Part shown: positions 1 to 12,259 of the stretch, in pieces | Position numbering within the stretch: position 1 is the stretch's first letter | Layout: each line of letters starts with the position of its first letter | Source: Mauremys mutica | Lineage: Eukaryota; Chordata; Testudines; Geoemydidae | Reading direction: 5' to 3' | DNA: 64,000 bases | Assembly: GCF_020497125.1 (NCBI RefSeq) | Contig: NC_059075.1 | Location: 69,190,424-69,254,423 of the forward strand | Made by a program: the position numbers and the translations under genes | Notes under the pieces: model-generated | Databases searched by the model: none | Told to the model about the DNA's origin: nothing | Seen by the model: the letters and a program-made list of their open reading frames with translations, nothing else

Positions 1-733
1 CTCTTTGGCCACTTTGCCGTGATTCAGATTGCACAGAGTATGGTGGAATTCACCCGGCAGAAAAGGCCTTTTATTTATAAAAAGGAGTGGGGAAAACTCT
101 CGAGTGAGCATCAGGACTGAAAATTCAAAAAGTACAAGTTTCATATAAATCCAGCAAGATGTCCAGCACCATAACATACTATGGTGCAATAAAGAACCTC
201 AGGGGAAGGTCAGGGAGACCACGAGAGGGGGCGCTGTCTATCTCCCCAGTAGAGCACCACTGTTGGGTCGTTCTCAACAGCAGATGGATTTTCCTTGATC
301 CTGCAGCATCTCAGGTCCCATGGGAGGTATTGGTTGCAAGCAAGCACCTGAATATTGCCTAATGGAATAAGCCAAATCACTAATTTAGCCGGGGCGTCTA
401 TGCCCATCCACTAGTTTGTTTTTTGTATACATTTCAACTGTAGCATTTTCTCTCATTTCTCCACATCCAGTAAAATGCAGCTAACAGGACTTTTTTTTTC
501 CATAATAATTTAAAAGTCAGAAACTACCTAACCAACAAGTAGCTGACACTGCTTCTTATGGCCAAAAACATAAAGTCCATAGAAAATCTATTGGTTCCAT
601 TTTTATTCTGCTATATCCCATGCATGCCCCCATCATAAAGGGGATTGTGTATCGTACAGGAAGTATCAGTCTTTGAGACCAGTCTGGGATGTGGGTGGGC
701 TCTCTCACTTTAAGTGTGGTATTGGGTTATTGT
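1..733 (-). other. TMEM229B: 3' UTR of TMEM229B (end not fixed)
   Basis: This stretch lies directly downstream of the TMEM229B stop codon on the minus strand, with no intervening splice donor that I would trust. Reverse-strand AATAAA hexamers occur at 70-75 and 602-607 and either could be a polyadenylation signal. The true end could also lie beyond the left edge of the window. No repeat is recognised here. Confidence 0.55.
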
Positions 734-2297
<1,564 letters not shown>

Positions 2298-2305
2298 CTA
2301 TACAC

Positions 2306-2617
2306 TATGGGAAGGCAACCTATGGCACGTGTGCCGAAGGCAGCACACGAGCTGATTTTCAGTGGCAGTCACACTGCCCGGGTCCTGGCCACCAGCCCGA
2401 GGGCCTCTGCATTTTAAATTTAATTTTAAATGAAGCTTCTTAAACATTTAAAAAACCTTATTTACTTTACACAGAACAATAGTTTAGTTACATATTATAG
2501 ACTTATAGAAAGAGACCTTCTAAAACCGTTAAAACGTATTACTGGCACGCGAAACCTTAAATTAGAGTGAATAAATGAAGACTCAGCACACCACTTCTGA
2601 AAGGTTGCCAACCCCTG
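2306..2617. mobile_element. hAT-type MITE with perfect 8-bp target duplication
   Basis: The 312-bp element is flanked by CTATACAC at 2298-2305 and 2618-2625, an 8-bp duplication typical of hAT transposons. Its ends are imperfect inverted repeats (left GGGAAGGCAACC, right complement of GGTTGCCAACCCC). It has no coding capacity; the AT-rich middle is typical of nonautonomous copies. The same family is common in turtle genomes as I recall. Confidence 0.85.
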
Positions 2618-2631
2618 CTATACACATTGTC

Positions 2632-2698
2632 CCAAGTTCATCCTGGTGTAACTCCATTGACTTGAGTAGAGTTACACCAGAAACGAATCTGACCAATT
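2632..2698. repeat. Short palindromic ancient repeat
   Basis: A near-palindrome with arms GGTGTAACTCCATTGACTT and its imperfect complement GAGTAGAGTTACACC. Similar 'gtgtaa...tcaggcc' pieces occur near 24540-24610 and 32300-32430. Probably the remnant of an old MITE; family not identified. Confidence 0.4.
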
Positions 2699-2699
2699 C

Positions 2700-2905
2700 A
2701 CTTTTTTTTTAAATCTATCCTTACAAATCAGTTTCTCCAGTCCCTTGTTCAGATGCTGCTTTCTAACTTTTTTTCCTCAGGCACCCTCTGGACAGCTTTA
2801 TGGTACAATATACCCAGAACTGACTGCAGAATGTCAGGTGTGGTCTTACCAATGCCATAGAGAGAGAGCGTAAAACCTCCCTGCTCTGTAACATGATGCC
2901 TCTCT
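2700..2905 (-). repeat. Degraded CR1 LINE fragment (antisense)
   Basis: Reading on the minus strand resembles the 3' part of CR1 reverse transcriptase (the 'leading to a test on RNA-copied pattern' region with ACAGTATT-like and CCAATGCC segments in the plus strand). Heavily diverged, with an extra GAGA-rich stretch. Assignment is by pattern recognition only. Confidence 0.55.
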
Positions 2906-5230
2906 CTATACAATATGAAATTGCACTGGAGGTGAGGTACTGGCGGGAGGTGAGTGAGAAAAGGATTTGTTTGGGAGAGAAGGAAGACTTCCAAAGGAGA
3001 AAAGGCATCCAAATAATGGACAGAGTGAAGATGGCAGAGGGAGGAGATTTACCTAAAAATGGCATAAAGAGAAGGAAAATTATTGTGCGGAGAGGAGGTT
3101 AATCTGCTATTTGTTTCTGAGAAAGGAGAAAGATTGGCGTAGTATTGAACATAGGGAAGACAAATGAGTGCCCATGGCCCACTCACTCTTATATGAGAGC
3201 CATTAAGATGACCAACCAGCGCCCACTGTCATGATGTTTTTTATGAAGTGCACACCTGTCCCACTAGGCAATGAACTGAGACCCACTGTCACAGGGTGAC
3301 TGGCTCCTTTATGAGGTAATGGGTCCAGCCTCACCTATGACTCATTCAACCCTCCTCCTCAGGTGGGAAAAATTAGTGTAGCCACATAACAGGTAGGTCA
3401 TATGCTTAAAAGTCAGTTCAGGCCTAGAGATAAGAGAGAAGCCCCCAGAAAGCTAAAAGGAGGAGAACAGGCAGACAGCTCAGAAAGGAGACGGCCTGTC
3501 TGCCAAGCAGAGCCCCAGGAGGGCTGTGGGCCCCCCTGAACCAAAGGAGAGAAGAGGTGCTTTGTGAAGTAGAGCTGGAAACTGGCTCTAATCACAGTAT
3601 AGGCCGGCCCCCAGCAGGGGGCCATGGGACTCCTCAGTCATGGAGAAAAACCCATGCTTTAATCATAGCACAAGCCAAAGAAGCGTGGCTGTGGGACTCC
3701 TGATTTACTTGGAACTGGGTGGACCAAGTGCCAATAAGAATTAATAAATGATACCAACTAGAGGGATCTTACTTTAAGTATTCTGGCATGGGAACGAATT
3801 ACTGCAAGAAGCCAGAGGGAGCTGAGGACAGGATACCTGCAAAGCCATGCCTCCTACTAACCCATTTTACATAGGCCGCTGACCAGCCTTCAGGTACTGC
3901 AGACTTTGGGTCAAATATCAAACTGGTTGACCTACAAGTGAAAGACTACAAAGTCATTAGAAAATTCTCTAAGCCATTCAGACCCTAACCTAAGAATGAT
4001 TTAATCAACCAAGAAACTCTGAGGATTAGAGGGCAATAGGGTTGTTGCCTGAGACGTGTGTAGGTGTAACATCTCCACTGGGAGCTTCAGTGCAGTGCAT
4101 GTCACTAATGTTCCTGAGGGTGATATGGGGAACTGCCAGCAGTTATTCAATGTGCTGTTACTTGGTTCCTTCTCAGCACAGCTGAGAGACCTGGGCCAAT
4201 GAGTTTTCATATCATTCCTCCATTTTCACAGGATTTCAAGAGAAAACTGATATATATACCTGCTAGTTAGAGTTAGGAGTAGGAGATGGGGTGAGGGGAG
4301 GCCAGGACAGTGTCTGAGGAAGGACAGGAGTTATGAGAAGGATCAGAGGAACTATTCCTATCCAGGGAAGACAAGGCACAGGGAGCTATCACTGTCTGGA
4401 GTGGAGAGGGGAAGACACAGTCCAGGGCTGAGGTTCTTTTAAATAATTTCCATAAGCCTTTCCAACTTCCTCCCCACTCTGTAGGAGCTGTGTTTGCATT
4501 CTGTTGGTTGAGAACTCTTACAGCCCCAATGCTTTCTGCAAACTCAGGTCTTTCTTTCTAGTAAGTTCAGAAATGTCTTTTCAAAATGTTCTGGGGCCTT
4601 GCAAAATAAAACAGCAAGAGAAGCACTGAAAGATGCAGTAAGCACCTTCTCTCAAAGTCACAACTGCTTCTGTTCAAGTCCTGTTGCCCTATGCCTGCCC
4701 ACTGGTGACCAAACACTCAGGGAGATGTGTCCGTCTAGCAGCGCCCCCTTCTGGTGGCCAGCTTTGCTGTGCAGGTGCCTCTGGTGTTCAGTCCAGACTA
4801 AAACTGCACTCCTTCCAGGGCACTGCCAGCATTCCCAGAGCTATGTTGTGGTGCTCTCAGAGGAAAGCCATTCTTTACTGATAATATACACTCCATATTT
4901 ATTAGATAATTATCCATCCCAGGGACTAACCCAAGGCCAAGTCAACGTTCGCTCTTCTCTTCTCACACAATGGGAGACTGGGGCCAGAAACTGAACACAG
5001 GCCTCCTGCAGGCCATACTTTTCACTAGCAACTAGTTCACCAGAGAGACCATAACTGGTCTTTTTTGAGCCTTGTGACAATCACTAATGAAAACTCAACT
5101 GCCCACAATTATCAGCTGTGCTGGGAATGAATCAGGTAACCATGCACTTATCAACTGACAGCAGTGTCAGCCACACCACTGTACATAACTCCCAGCGAAT
5201 TCTGTGGCGACATTATCCCTATATATATGC
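2906..5230. other. Intron sequence; possible LTR-like remnant at 3288-3850
   Basis: Mostly unassigned. A stretch beginning TGTCACAGGGTGACTGGC at 3291 and running to about 3770 (with an AATAAATGATACC near its end) has the look of a decayed LTR or retroviral leader, but no paired copy, target duplication or coding domain is visible. The rest holds nothing I recognise. Confidence 0.3.
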
Positions 5231-5259
5231 CTCAAGTGACAACCCCATCAATTCCTAAC

Positions 5260-5695
5260 CAGAGTTGTTTGAAAGTCAGAATGCCCCTTTCTGTGAGAAA
5301 TTCCAACATTTTTAGAGAAAAAAAGTCACTGTTTCAAAATGAAAAGTAGCAACTTCAAAATTTCCTGCAGAAGGGCAATTCTGAAATTTTTTTTTTAAAT
5401 AACCAGAATGTTTCATTTAGAAAATTTCTAATCAAAATATCTTCTTGGAAGCCAAAGCTCTGAAGCTCTCAGCTTGGCCCTGGATGCCCAAGCGTCCCAA
5501 CTCCAGGGCAGTCCACCACTGAGGCTACTAAGGATGGCAAGAATCCATGCGAGATTTGAAACCTGCCTATGTTCTGAGGAAGATCTGAGGCAATTCACAT
5601 GTTCCCAGGGAACATTTCAACAGCAGTGAATCAGCATTTTCCCACGGGAAAATGACCCATTGAAAAATTTCCAACCAGCTCTACATCTAACCCCT
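5260..5695. repeat. Old A/T-rich palindromic DNA-transposon-like repeat
   Basis: Runs of GAAAATTTC-like blocks in both orientations end in 'ATTTCCAACCAGCTCTAC'. A sequence of the same style is at 59965-60220. The pattern fits a large inverted-repeat MITE seen in reptile genomes. Ends and target duplication could not be fixed. Confidence 0.4.
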
Positions 5696-5784
5696 GAGAT
5701 TCCTTGCTGATTAAAAGATTCCGAAACAAGGCCTGCATTTCTCTTTTGCTGGATTTTGGTAATGCCTAATGGCCCCAAATGAAA

Positions 5785-5878
5785 TCAGACCCTATCCTGC
5801 TAGGCACTGTGCAAATGTATAGGAAGCTGCAGCGCTTACCCTTAAGTGCTTACATTCTATTGTATACAAGATGCAACA
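5785..5878 (-). repeat. Ancient LINE tail (L3/CR1-like), antisense
   Basis: Contains 'CTAGGCACTGTGCAAATGTA' and 'GTGCTTACATTCTA', the reverse of the tail seen in plus orientation at 56270-56345 and 33100-33170 (TGTACAGCACCTAGC). A related antisense piece is at 34912-34972. Family naming is tentative. Confidence 0.45.
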
Positions 5879-7018
5879 TGTGAGTAACAAACAGAAAGGA
5901 AGTGTGAGGGGGAGATGCAAGAAACAATAAGATTACATAGTTACACAGATTAGCAATTGCACAACACAATGGTTCTAAATCATCTAAGTGTTTATGAAAT
6001 CCATCTAATCCCCAAGCACCACACCACCTAGCCTTCATTGCTTGGCTGATTTCTTGTAAATATCACAGCAGAAGTGGCTCTGGAGGAGGGATAGGAAGGA
6101 GGTGAGATTAGGGGCCTTACAGATTCATTCAAAGACAGCATTTTATGTGCAAGGGGCATCCTGAAAGAAAGCATGGAGCCATTTGTTGAAGCAGCAGACT
6201 AAATGATCACCGTGATTCTGGCCCTAAAATCTATGAAATGGAGGCTAGATGTGATAAGAAACAAGAACGAATGAGCAGGGAGGAGCAGATTTGTGAAGGG
6301 TCTTAAAGGCAAAAAGAAGCTTGAATGTGATGACAGGATTTCTAATGGAATGACTGTGATAGTAATCAAAAAGCTCTTAAGAGTTGATAGCTGTTCTATC
6401 ACCAGTGGGAAATGAGGTGGAGTATATCTGTGCAATTCCCAGCAAGACAGGTGTCCACTTCCCAAAAGCCAGTCCTGCAGATGGCACATTACTGATTGTT
6501 CACAGCAGAAAGTGAATGGGGCACAGAGACTGCACTCCTCTCCAACCCCTGGCGGTCATCCCTTCAGGTCCCCCTGGCAGAGGGCAGCATAGGCAAAGCT
6601 TGTTCGGCTACTGCTCATGCTGCACTTTAAATATAAAAAAATAAAACTTTATTTATTTAGGAAGTTCTTACATGTTTAGAAATCTTTGCCATATAAATAT
6701 CAGAAACAAATAATCATTACAACAGTGAGCTTTGTTTAAAGAGATATTATACAGGACTACAGTCGTCATTAGCTCTTCCTATTTAACAGGGTGTTGCTAA
6801 ATTACAGAGTCAGCATCATTAAAACCCCAAAGTTGTTCCTAGTGATTTTATTAAATGGAGTGAAATCTCCGATTACACATAGACATACTAGGTCTGCTGA
6901 ATATCAAATGTTAACATTTAAAAAAACGGACAAGTGGAGTTCTGTTTTTGCAAGTGAATGCACTGTGTCTGAATATTGAATAAAAGATAACCAAATATCT
7001 AAGTATCTATCTGTCCTC
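5879..7018. other. Intron sequence without recognised features
   Basis: AT-rich between 6600 and 7000, with no repeat, open frame or RNA gene that I can support. Confidence 0.45.
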
Positions 7019-7019
7019 T

Positions 7020-7575
7020 ATTTTGCTGGGTATATAATTGGTGTGTTAATTTTTCCATAACCACAACCTCCCCCACTTTTTTATTTAAACCATTCCTCCA
7101 TAGTTGGGCTATTTTTCTTTTTCCAATGAAAGGCTACCAATAGCTGAGCATTTGCTAGAAGATGAGAGATGAATTCTTTTTCTCTTTGTGCCTGACCATT
7201 TCCAATAAGGAGCCCAAGGTGGATTACCAACGGATCATTTGGTAATAAACATCTAACAATTTGTGGTATTTTGTTACAGACTGCATCCTAATACTCTCTA
7301 ATGACTGGATGTAGCCACCATATATGCATTAAAATCTTCTTTTTCACCACAATTTCTTCACCATTTAATCTCTCTATTTTAACCTGACTAGTGTGAGGTG
7401 CCATTGGCATAGTATCTTAAAGACATTTTCTTTTATTGTGCTACCTACTGATGTTGCTGGTCCTCTTTTCCAGATGAAACCCCATTCCTCTGGAGTAATT
7501 TGTCTAGCCACATACTGTTCACAGGATGTCACATATGGGCACTTTTTTGTTAGGAAAGCTGCCTGCAAAGATTGA
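7020..7575 (-). pseudogene. L1/Tx1-type LINE ORF2 C-terminal fragment, decayed
   Basis: Minus-strand translation begins within the open stretch ending at 7374 and reads a C-terminal L1-like region: 'QITPEEWGFIWKR', then 'IKENVFKILCQWHLTLVRL', followed downstream by a broken zinc-knuckle-like region and a final basic stretch resembling 'SLEKEK..PNYGGMV'. These match the order seen past the reverse transcriptase in L1-clade proteins (TPEEW..IW, then a KENxxKxLxxWxLTPxRL block). Several stops interrupt it after residue 142. Its 5' side is replaced at about 7580 by Penelope-type sequence. Recognition is from motif pattern alone. Confidence 0.5.
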
Positions 7576-7589
7576 TATAAATTAGTTCT

Positions 7590-8035
7590 AGAGACAAGGT
7601 GGGTGAGGTAATATATTTCATTCTGTTGGTGAGAGAGAGAAGCTTTCAAGCCACACAGAGCTCTTCCTCTGGTATGGGAAATGTACTCAGAATGTATGTC
7701 TACAGTGCAATTAAAAACCTGCAGCTGGCCCATGCCAGCTGACAGTGCTTGGGCAAAAGGGCTGTTTAATTTGAGCTTGGGCTGCATCTTGAGCCATTTC
7801 ACAGGGTCCTAGAGCCCAGGCTCCAGCCCGAGCGTGTACACAGCAATTAAATAGCCCGTTAGTGTGATCCAGAGTTAGCTAGCACAGGCCAGTCCTGGGT
7901 TTTTAATTGCAGTGTAGAGCTACACAGAGTGTCACAGCTAAATACAAGGTGGAACAGACTGTTTAGCATAAGAAGTTAACACATATTTCAAGGGACTGTT
8001 CAAGGTGAAGTGGCCCATTCATGGGGGAGGGGGAG
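7590..8035 (-). mobile_element. Penelope-like element fragment, split by a MITE
   Basis: Begins GAGACAAGGTGGGTGAGGTA, continues through AGAAGCTTTCAAGCCACACA, is interrupted at 7696-7924, and resumes with a stretch ending GAAGTGGCCCATTC. The same left part recurs at 8446-8573. On the minus strand it carries a hammerhead-like block (GAGCT hairpin, then GAAAGCTT). Noncoding. Confidence 0.55.
7696..7924. mobile_element. Palindromic hAT-like MITE inserted in the Penelope remnant
   Basis: Inverted ends read TCTACAGTGCAATTAAAAACC and its complement GGTTTTTAATTGCAGTGTAG. Flanks CAGAATGT (7688-7695) and CAGAGTGT (7925-7932) differ by one base and fit an 8-bp target duplication. The interior is also largely self-complementary (GCCCAGGCTC/GAGCCCAGG style). 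No coding capacity. Confidence 0.75.
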
Positions 8036-8290
8036 AGAAGGAAAAAAAGGCAGCTTGGGATGGGGGTTGTTAGTGGGCTATAGATTGTTATAATAAGAAT
8101 TAATTATATATATTTTTTGTTTTCTAATTGACCAGATGCCATCACTGCTATTAAAGTTAGCTCTCAGTATGAGATGGTTTTCTAGAAAGTTGAGTGGAAA
8201 AAACAGAGGACTTCAATTATTCAAGGCTGTGAAACTGGCACCTTTCTCCAGCACTAGATTCACTTTACATTTCAAATGTTTAAAGTGAAA

Positions 8291-8379
8291 GAACAGGAAT
8301 ACTTGTGGCACCTTAGAGACTAACAAATGTATTTGAGCATAAGCTTTCATGGGCTACAGCCCACTTCTTCGGATGCATA
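8291..8379 (-). mobile_element. Short Penelope-derived repeat
   Basis: Reads GAACAGGAATACTTGTGGCA then CTTAGAGACTAACAAATGTA and a GCATAAGCTTTCATGGGC hairpin. Shares these blocks with 28830-28906, 57591-57712 and the arms of the Penelope element at 28.8-30.0 kb. A minus-strand hammerhead-like core spans 8335-8372. Confidence 0.65.
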
Positions 8380-8445
8380 GGTGCCTTCAAACTTAGCATG
8401 AAAATACAGCAATGGCCAACGTGTTAAGTGCCTTCTTTTGTTTCA

Positions 8446-8573
8446 TGCAGTGTTGTAGTCTTGTTGGTCCCAGGATAAGAGAGACAAGGTGGGTGAGGTA
8501 ATATCTTTTATTGAACCAAATTCTGTTGGTGAAAGAGAGAAGCTTTCAAGCTACACAGAGCTCTTCTTTAGGT
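8446..8573 (-). mobile_element. Short Penelope-derived repeat, second family
   Basis: Contains TGTTGTAGTCTTGTTGGTCC, then AGAGACAAGGTGGGTGAGGT and GAGAAGCTTTCAAGCTACAC; the last 110 bases match 7590-7675. It abuts the 5' broken end of the CR1 at about 8575. Confidence 0.6.
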
Positions 8574-8697
8574 TCTTTTGCTTCAGTTTTCACCACAAAG
8601 GTTAGCAGTCATCGGACAACTAACAGGAAACATCAGTGTAAATGGTGTAGGATCTCGGGCTAAAATAGAGAAAGAACAAGTTAAGAATTACTTAGGA

Positions 8698-8852
8698 CAG
8701 TGCTTCTCAAAGTGGTGGTCCGCGGACCGGTGCCGGTTCACAGCGAGTTTCCTCATAAGAGCGTCAAATAGGATAATAATATGGCACCGGTCCCTGGCAC
8801 ATTGGGGAAAAAAATTGCCGGTCCCCCACATCGGATAGCTTGAGAAGCACTG
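8698..8852. mobile_element. hAT MITE inside CR1, perfect 8-bp target duplication
   Basis: Ends CAGTGCTTCTCAA and TTGAGAAGCACTG are perfect 13-bp inverted repeats. ACTTAGGA flanks both sides (8690-8697 and 8853-8860). The 155-bp interior holds GGTCCGCGGACCGG. Textbook hAT nonautonomous element. Confidence 0.92.
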
Positions 8853-8860
8853 ACTTAGGA

Positions 8861-8942
8861 GACATCTACCCTTAAAATGCTACAGTGGCTCAGCTGCACC
8901 CCTGCAACTAGGCCGCTGTAGCGCTTCAGCGTAGACCAGGCT
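8861..8942. mobile_element. Short PIF/Harbinger-like MITE remnant
   Basis: An 82-bp unit between GACATCTACCC and GTAGACCAGGCT with complementary arms (GCTACAGTGGC/GCCGCTGTAGC). It sits immediately beside the preceding hAT MITE and interrupts the CR1 between ACTTAGGA and CAAGTTAGATG. A 3-bp GGA is found on each side. Confidence 0.55.
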
Positions 8943-9334
8943 GGACAAGTTAGATGTCAAGTTGGCATGGCCTCACAAAATACATCCTAGAATACTTAAG
9001 GCACTGGCTGAAGAGCTCTCCAAGCCATTAGTGATTATCTTTGAGAACTCATGCAGGATGGGAGAGATCCCAGAGGACTGGAAAAGCACAGATAGAGTAC
9101 CTAGCTATAAAAAGAGGAATAAGGACAACCCAGGGAATTATAGACCAGACAGCTTAATTTTGGTACCCAGAAAGATAATGGGGCAAACAATCAATTTGTA
9201 AGTGGCTAGAAGATAATAAAGTAATACGTAATAGTCAACATGGATTTGTTCTTGTCAAATCAACCTAACCTTTGACAGGATAAGCCTTACAAACCTTGTG
9301 GTCCAGGGGTGGGGAGGAACCAGTAGCTGTGATA

Positions 9335-9903
9335 TACACCTCTACCCCGATATAACACGGTCCTCAGGAGCCAAAAAAATCTCACCGCCTTATAGGTGAG
9401 ACCGTGTTATATCGGGTTTGGTCCGGTACGGCGTACCGGCAAGAGCTGCTATGCTGTGCCGGACCGGACCAGCTTCCCCAGTGGTGATTTAAAGGGCCCC
9501 GTGCTCCAGCTGCCAGAGCTCCGGCAGGAATATAAAGGGCCCGGGGCTCCCTGCAGACTGGAGCCTCTGGCCCTTTAAATCAGTGCCCGAGCCCAGCTGC
9601 CAGAGCCCTGGCAGGGATTTAAAGGGCCCAGTGCTCCAGCCGCTATGGGGAGCCCCAGACCCTTTAAAGCACCTCTGGAGCTCTGGCAGCAGGGCTCGGA
9701 TGGGGATTTAAAGGGCCTGGGGCTCCCCGCAGTGGCCAGAGCCCCGGAGCCTTTAAATCACCGCCGGAGCTCTGGCAGCTGGGCTCGGGCAGAGGGCCCG
9801 AGGCTCTACACTGCTATAAAGGGCCCATGGCTCTACACTGCTTTACCACGTTATATCCAAATTCGTGTTATATCAGGTTGCGTTCTATTGGGGTAGAGGT
9901 GTA
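9335..9903. mobile_element. TA-flanked TIR transposon with inverted internal array
   Basis: Ends TACACCTCTACCCCGATATA and TTGGGGTAGAGGTGTA are inverted repeats, flanked by TA at 9333-9334 and 9904-9905, consistent with a Tc1/mariner or pogo-type nonautonomous element. A shorter relative is at 18677-18840. The interior holds repeated ATTTAAAGGGCC blocks in both orientations (forward at 9487, 9617, 9706; reverse at 9569, 9749). No transposase. Confidence 0.75.
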
Positions 9904-10270
9904 TATCAACTTTAGTAAGGTTTTTGATACTGTCTCACCTGACATCATTAGCAAACCAAGGAAATATAGCCTAGACAAACCTACAATAAGGTGGGTGCAC
10001 AACTGGTTGAAAAACCATACTCAGAAAGTAATCATCAATGATTCACAGGGATCTGTCCTGGGTCTGGTTCTATTCAATATCTTCATAAATGATTTGCATT
10101 ACGGCATAGTAGGTACACCTATACATTTTGCAGATGACACTAAGTTGTGAGGGTTTGCAAGGGCTTTGGAAGACAGGATTAGAATTCAAAATTATCTTGA
10201 TCAACTGGAGAAATGGTCTAAAATAAATAGGATGAAATTCAATATGGCCAAATGCAAAGTACTACACTTA

Positions 10271-10566
10271 GGGCAGGTCTACACTTAAAACGCTTCAGTG
10301 GCACAGCTGTACTGATGCAGCTGCACCAGTGTAGTGCTTCAGTGAAGATGCTACTACACTGACGGGAGAGCTTCTTGTGTCAGTGCAGTTAATCCACCTC
10401 CAAGAGAGGCAGTAGCTTTGTGGACAAGAGAATCTCTACCGTCAGCATAGTACTGTCTACACCAGGGGTTAGGCTGGTAGAACTGTGTCGCTCAGGGGTG
10501 AGGTGAGGTTTCATACCCTTAAGCGACGTAGTTATAGCGATGGACGTTTATAGTGTAGACCTGGCC
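10271..10566. mobile_element. PIF/Harbinger-like MITE inside CR1
   Basis: Ends GGGCAGGTCTACACTT and (reverse) GGCCAGGTCTACACTA, each next to a TTA trinucleotide (10268-10270 and 10567-10569). The 3-bp TTA duplication and GGSC start fit PIF/Harbinger. Host CR1 reads on directly from CTACACTTA to GGAAGGAAC when it is removed. Confidence 0.85.
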
Positions 10567-11295
10567 TTAGGAAGGAACGATCAATTGCACAAATACAAAA
10601 TAGGAAACAACTGCCTAGGAAGGAGCACTGCAGAAAAGGATCTGGGCATTATAGTGGATCACAAACTAAATATGAGAATGTAATACTATTGCAAAAACAG
10701 TTAATATTCTGGGATGTATTAGCAGGAGTGTTGTAAGCAAGATAGGAGAAGTAATTCTTCCACTCTACTTAGCACTGATAAGGCCACAGCAGGAGTACTG
10801 TGTCCAGTTCCAAGCACCACACTTTGGGAAAGATGTGGACAAATTGGACAAAGTCCAGAGAAGAGCAACAAAAATGATTAAAGGTCTAGAAAACATGACC
10901 TATGAGAAAAGATTGAAAAATTGGATAGTCTGGAGAAGAGAAGACTGAGGGGGGACATAATAGTCTTCAAGTAGGAAAAAGGTTGTTATAAACAGGGTGA
11001 TAAATTGTTCTCCTTATTCGCTGAGGACAGGATAAGAAGCAATGGGTTTTCATTGCCGCAAGGGAGATTTAGGTTAGACATTAGGAAAACCTTCCTAACT
11101 GTCAGGATAGTTAAGCAATAGGACAAATTACCTAGGGATGTTGTGCAATCTCCATTATTGGAGGTTTTTAAGAACAGATTGGACAAACACCTGTCATTCA
11201 TGGTCTCGATAATACTCGGTCTTGCCTCGTTGCAGGGGACTGGACTAGATGACCCATCGAGGACTCTTCCAGGCCTACATTTCTATGATTCTATG

Positions 11296-12251
11296 TTTTG
11301 TCTGAACAGGGTTAACAGCATGTGCTACCATTTTCCTTCTAGGAGCTTCCTTCCCAATCTGCTGATGGAATTAGAGAGAGAAAAGGGCTAAGTATTGAAA
11401 TTACACGTCATCCTCCCCCACTGTGTACCTGGGAACAGACCGTACCGAACTCCCTTCCTTGCCTGGCAAGGCTTCTGTGGTTAATCATAGAATTTGCTGA
11501 CAGGACAGAAGCCAAGAACTTCTATCTGCAGTTGACAAGGGCACTTTCAAAGCAAATGCCTGGCAGTCTACGTTTAAAGGACTGTGTTACCATACAGAAA
11601 CCTGGTTTCAGGATCAGAGCTAGATTTTCTGGCCCAGGACTGCAAGAAGAGGGATACTGTTATGGCACTGAGGTGAAGGCTTCAAATGCCAGTTTCCCAA
11701 CTGGGATTTGACTGTCAGCCATTCCTGTGATCTGGGGAGGAGATATGGAGAGAGAGGCTGATGCTGTGGGAAATGGGGCGGAGGGGGGGAGAATAATCTC
11801 ATTGAATCAACAACCCACTCTCCAAATCCTCCCTATCAGGAACCAACTCTCTACTCAAACTTGTTTGACTTTGCTAGAGGAATATGCCCAAATTCCAGGG
11901 GGAAGATAGCATCTTTATGCCTCACATATGACTAGAGAGATGCTTCCGGAAGTTAGAAGTAGGAGCGAGCTAATTCTTCCCCTCCTCTCCCATTGTAAGT
12001 AATACACTGGTAGAAGAAAAGGTTATCTTGCCTCCTCCCAACCAATATTTTCACCACACATGCCAATACTCCGATGCAGTCTAACAACCCTGGGATGTGG
12101 TCCTTTACACAGGGCAAGCTATATGCAGAGATCATGCAGTCCTAGTCACTTTCCCTTTTCAAGACCCCTCTGCGCATCTGAGAACGAGAACTATGATGCT
12201 GACATTCTAGTCTGATGCTGGACACTATCCATTGCCCAAGCTGCATCCAGG
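11296..12251. other. Intron sequence without recognised features
   Basis: No repeat, coding frame or RNA gene recognised between the CR1 tail and the next hAT element. Confidence 0.45.
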
Positions 12252-12259
12252 CTAGCAGT

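Larger units (their letters stand above)
8575..11295 (+). mobile_element. Dead CR1 LINE interrupted by four DNA transposons
   Basis: CR1 sequence reads in plus orientation. Protein blocks visible include 'PGNYRPDSL' (about 9130-9160) and the reverse transcriptase motif 'HFADDTKL' (about 10123-10146). It ends in the CR1-type octamer tail TTCTATGATTCTATG at 11281-11295. Stops and frameshifts break every domain, and the 5' part including endonuclease is missing. Removing insertions at 8698-8852, 8861-8942, 9335-9903 and 10271-10566 restores a continuous order of CR1 blocks, which is how the boundaries were judged. Confidence 0.85.

Noticed and set aside
9345..9900. Apparent satellite or CRISPR-like array of 12-base units
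   Set aside because: Unit orientation alternates and spacers are related sequence. It lies between transposon inverted repeats in vertebrate DNA.
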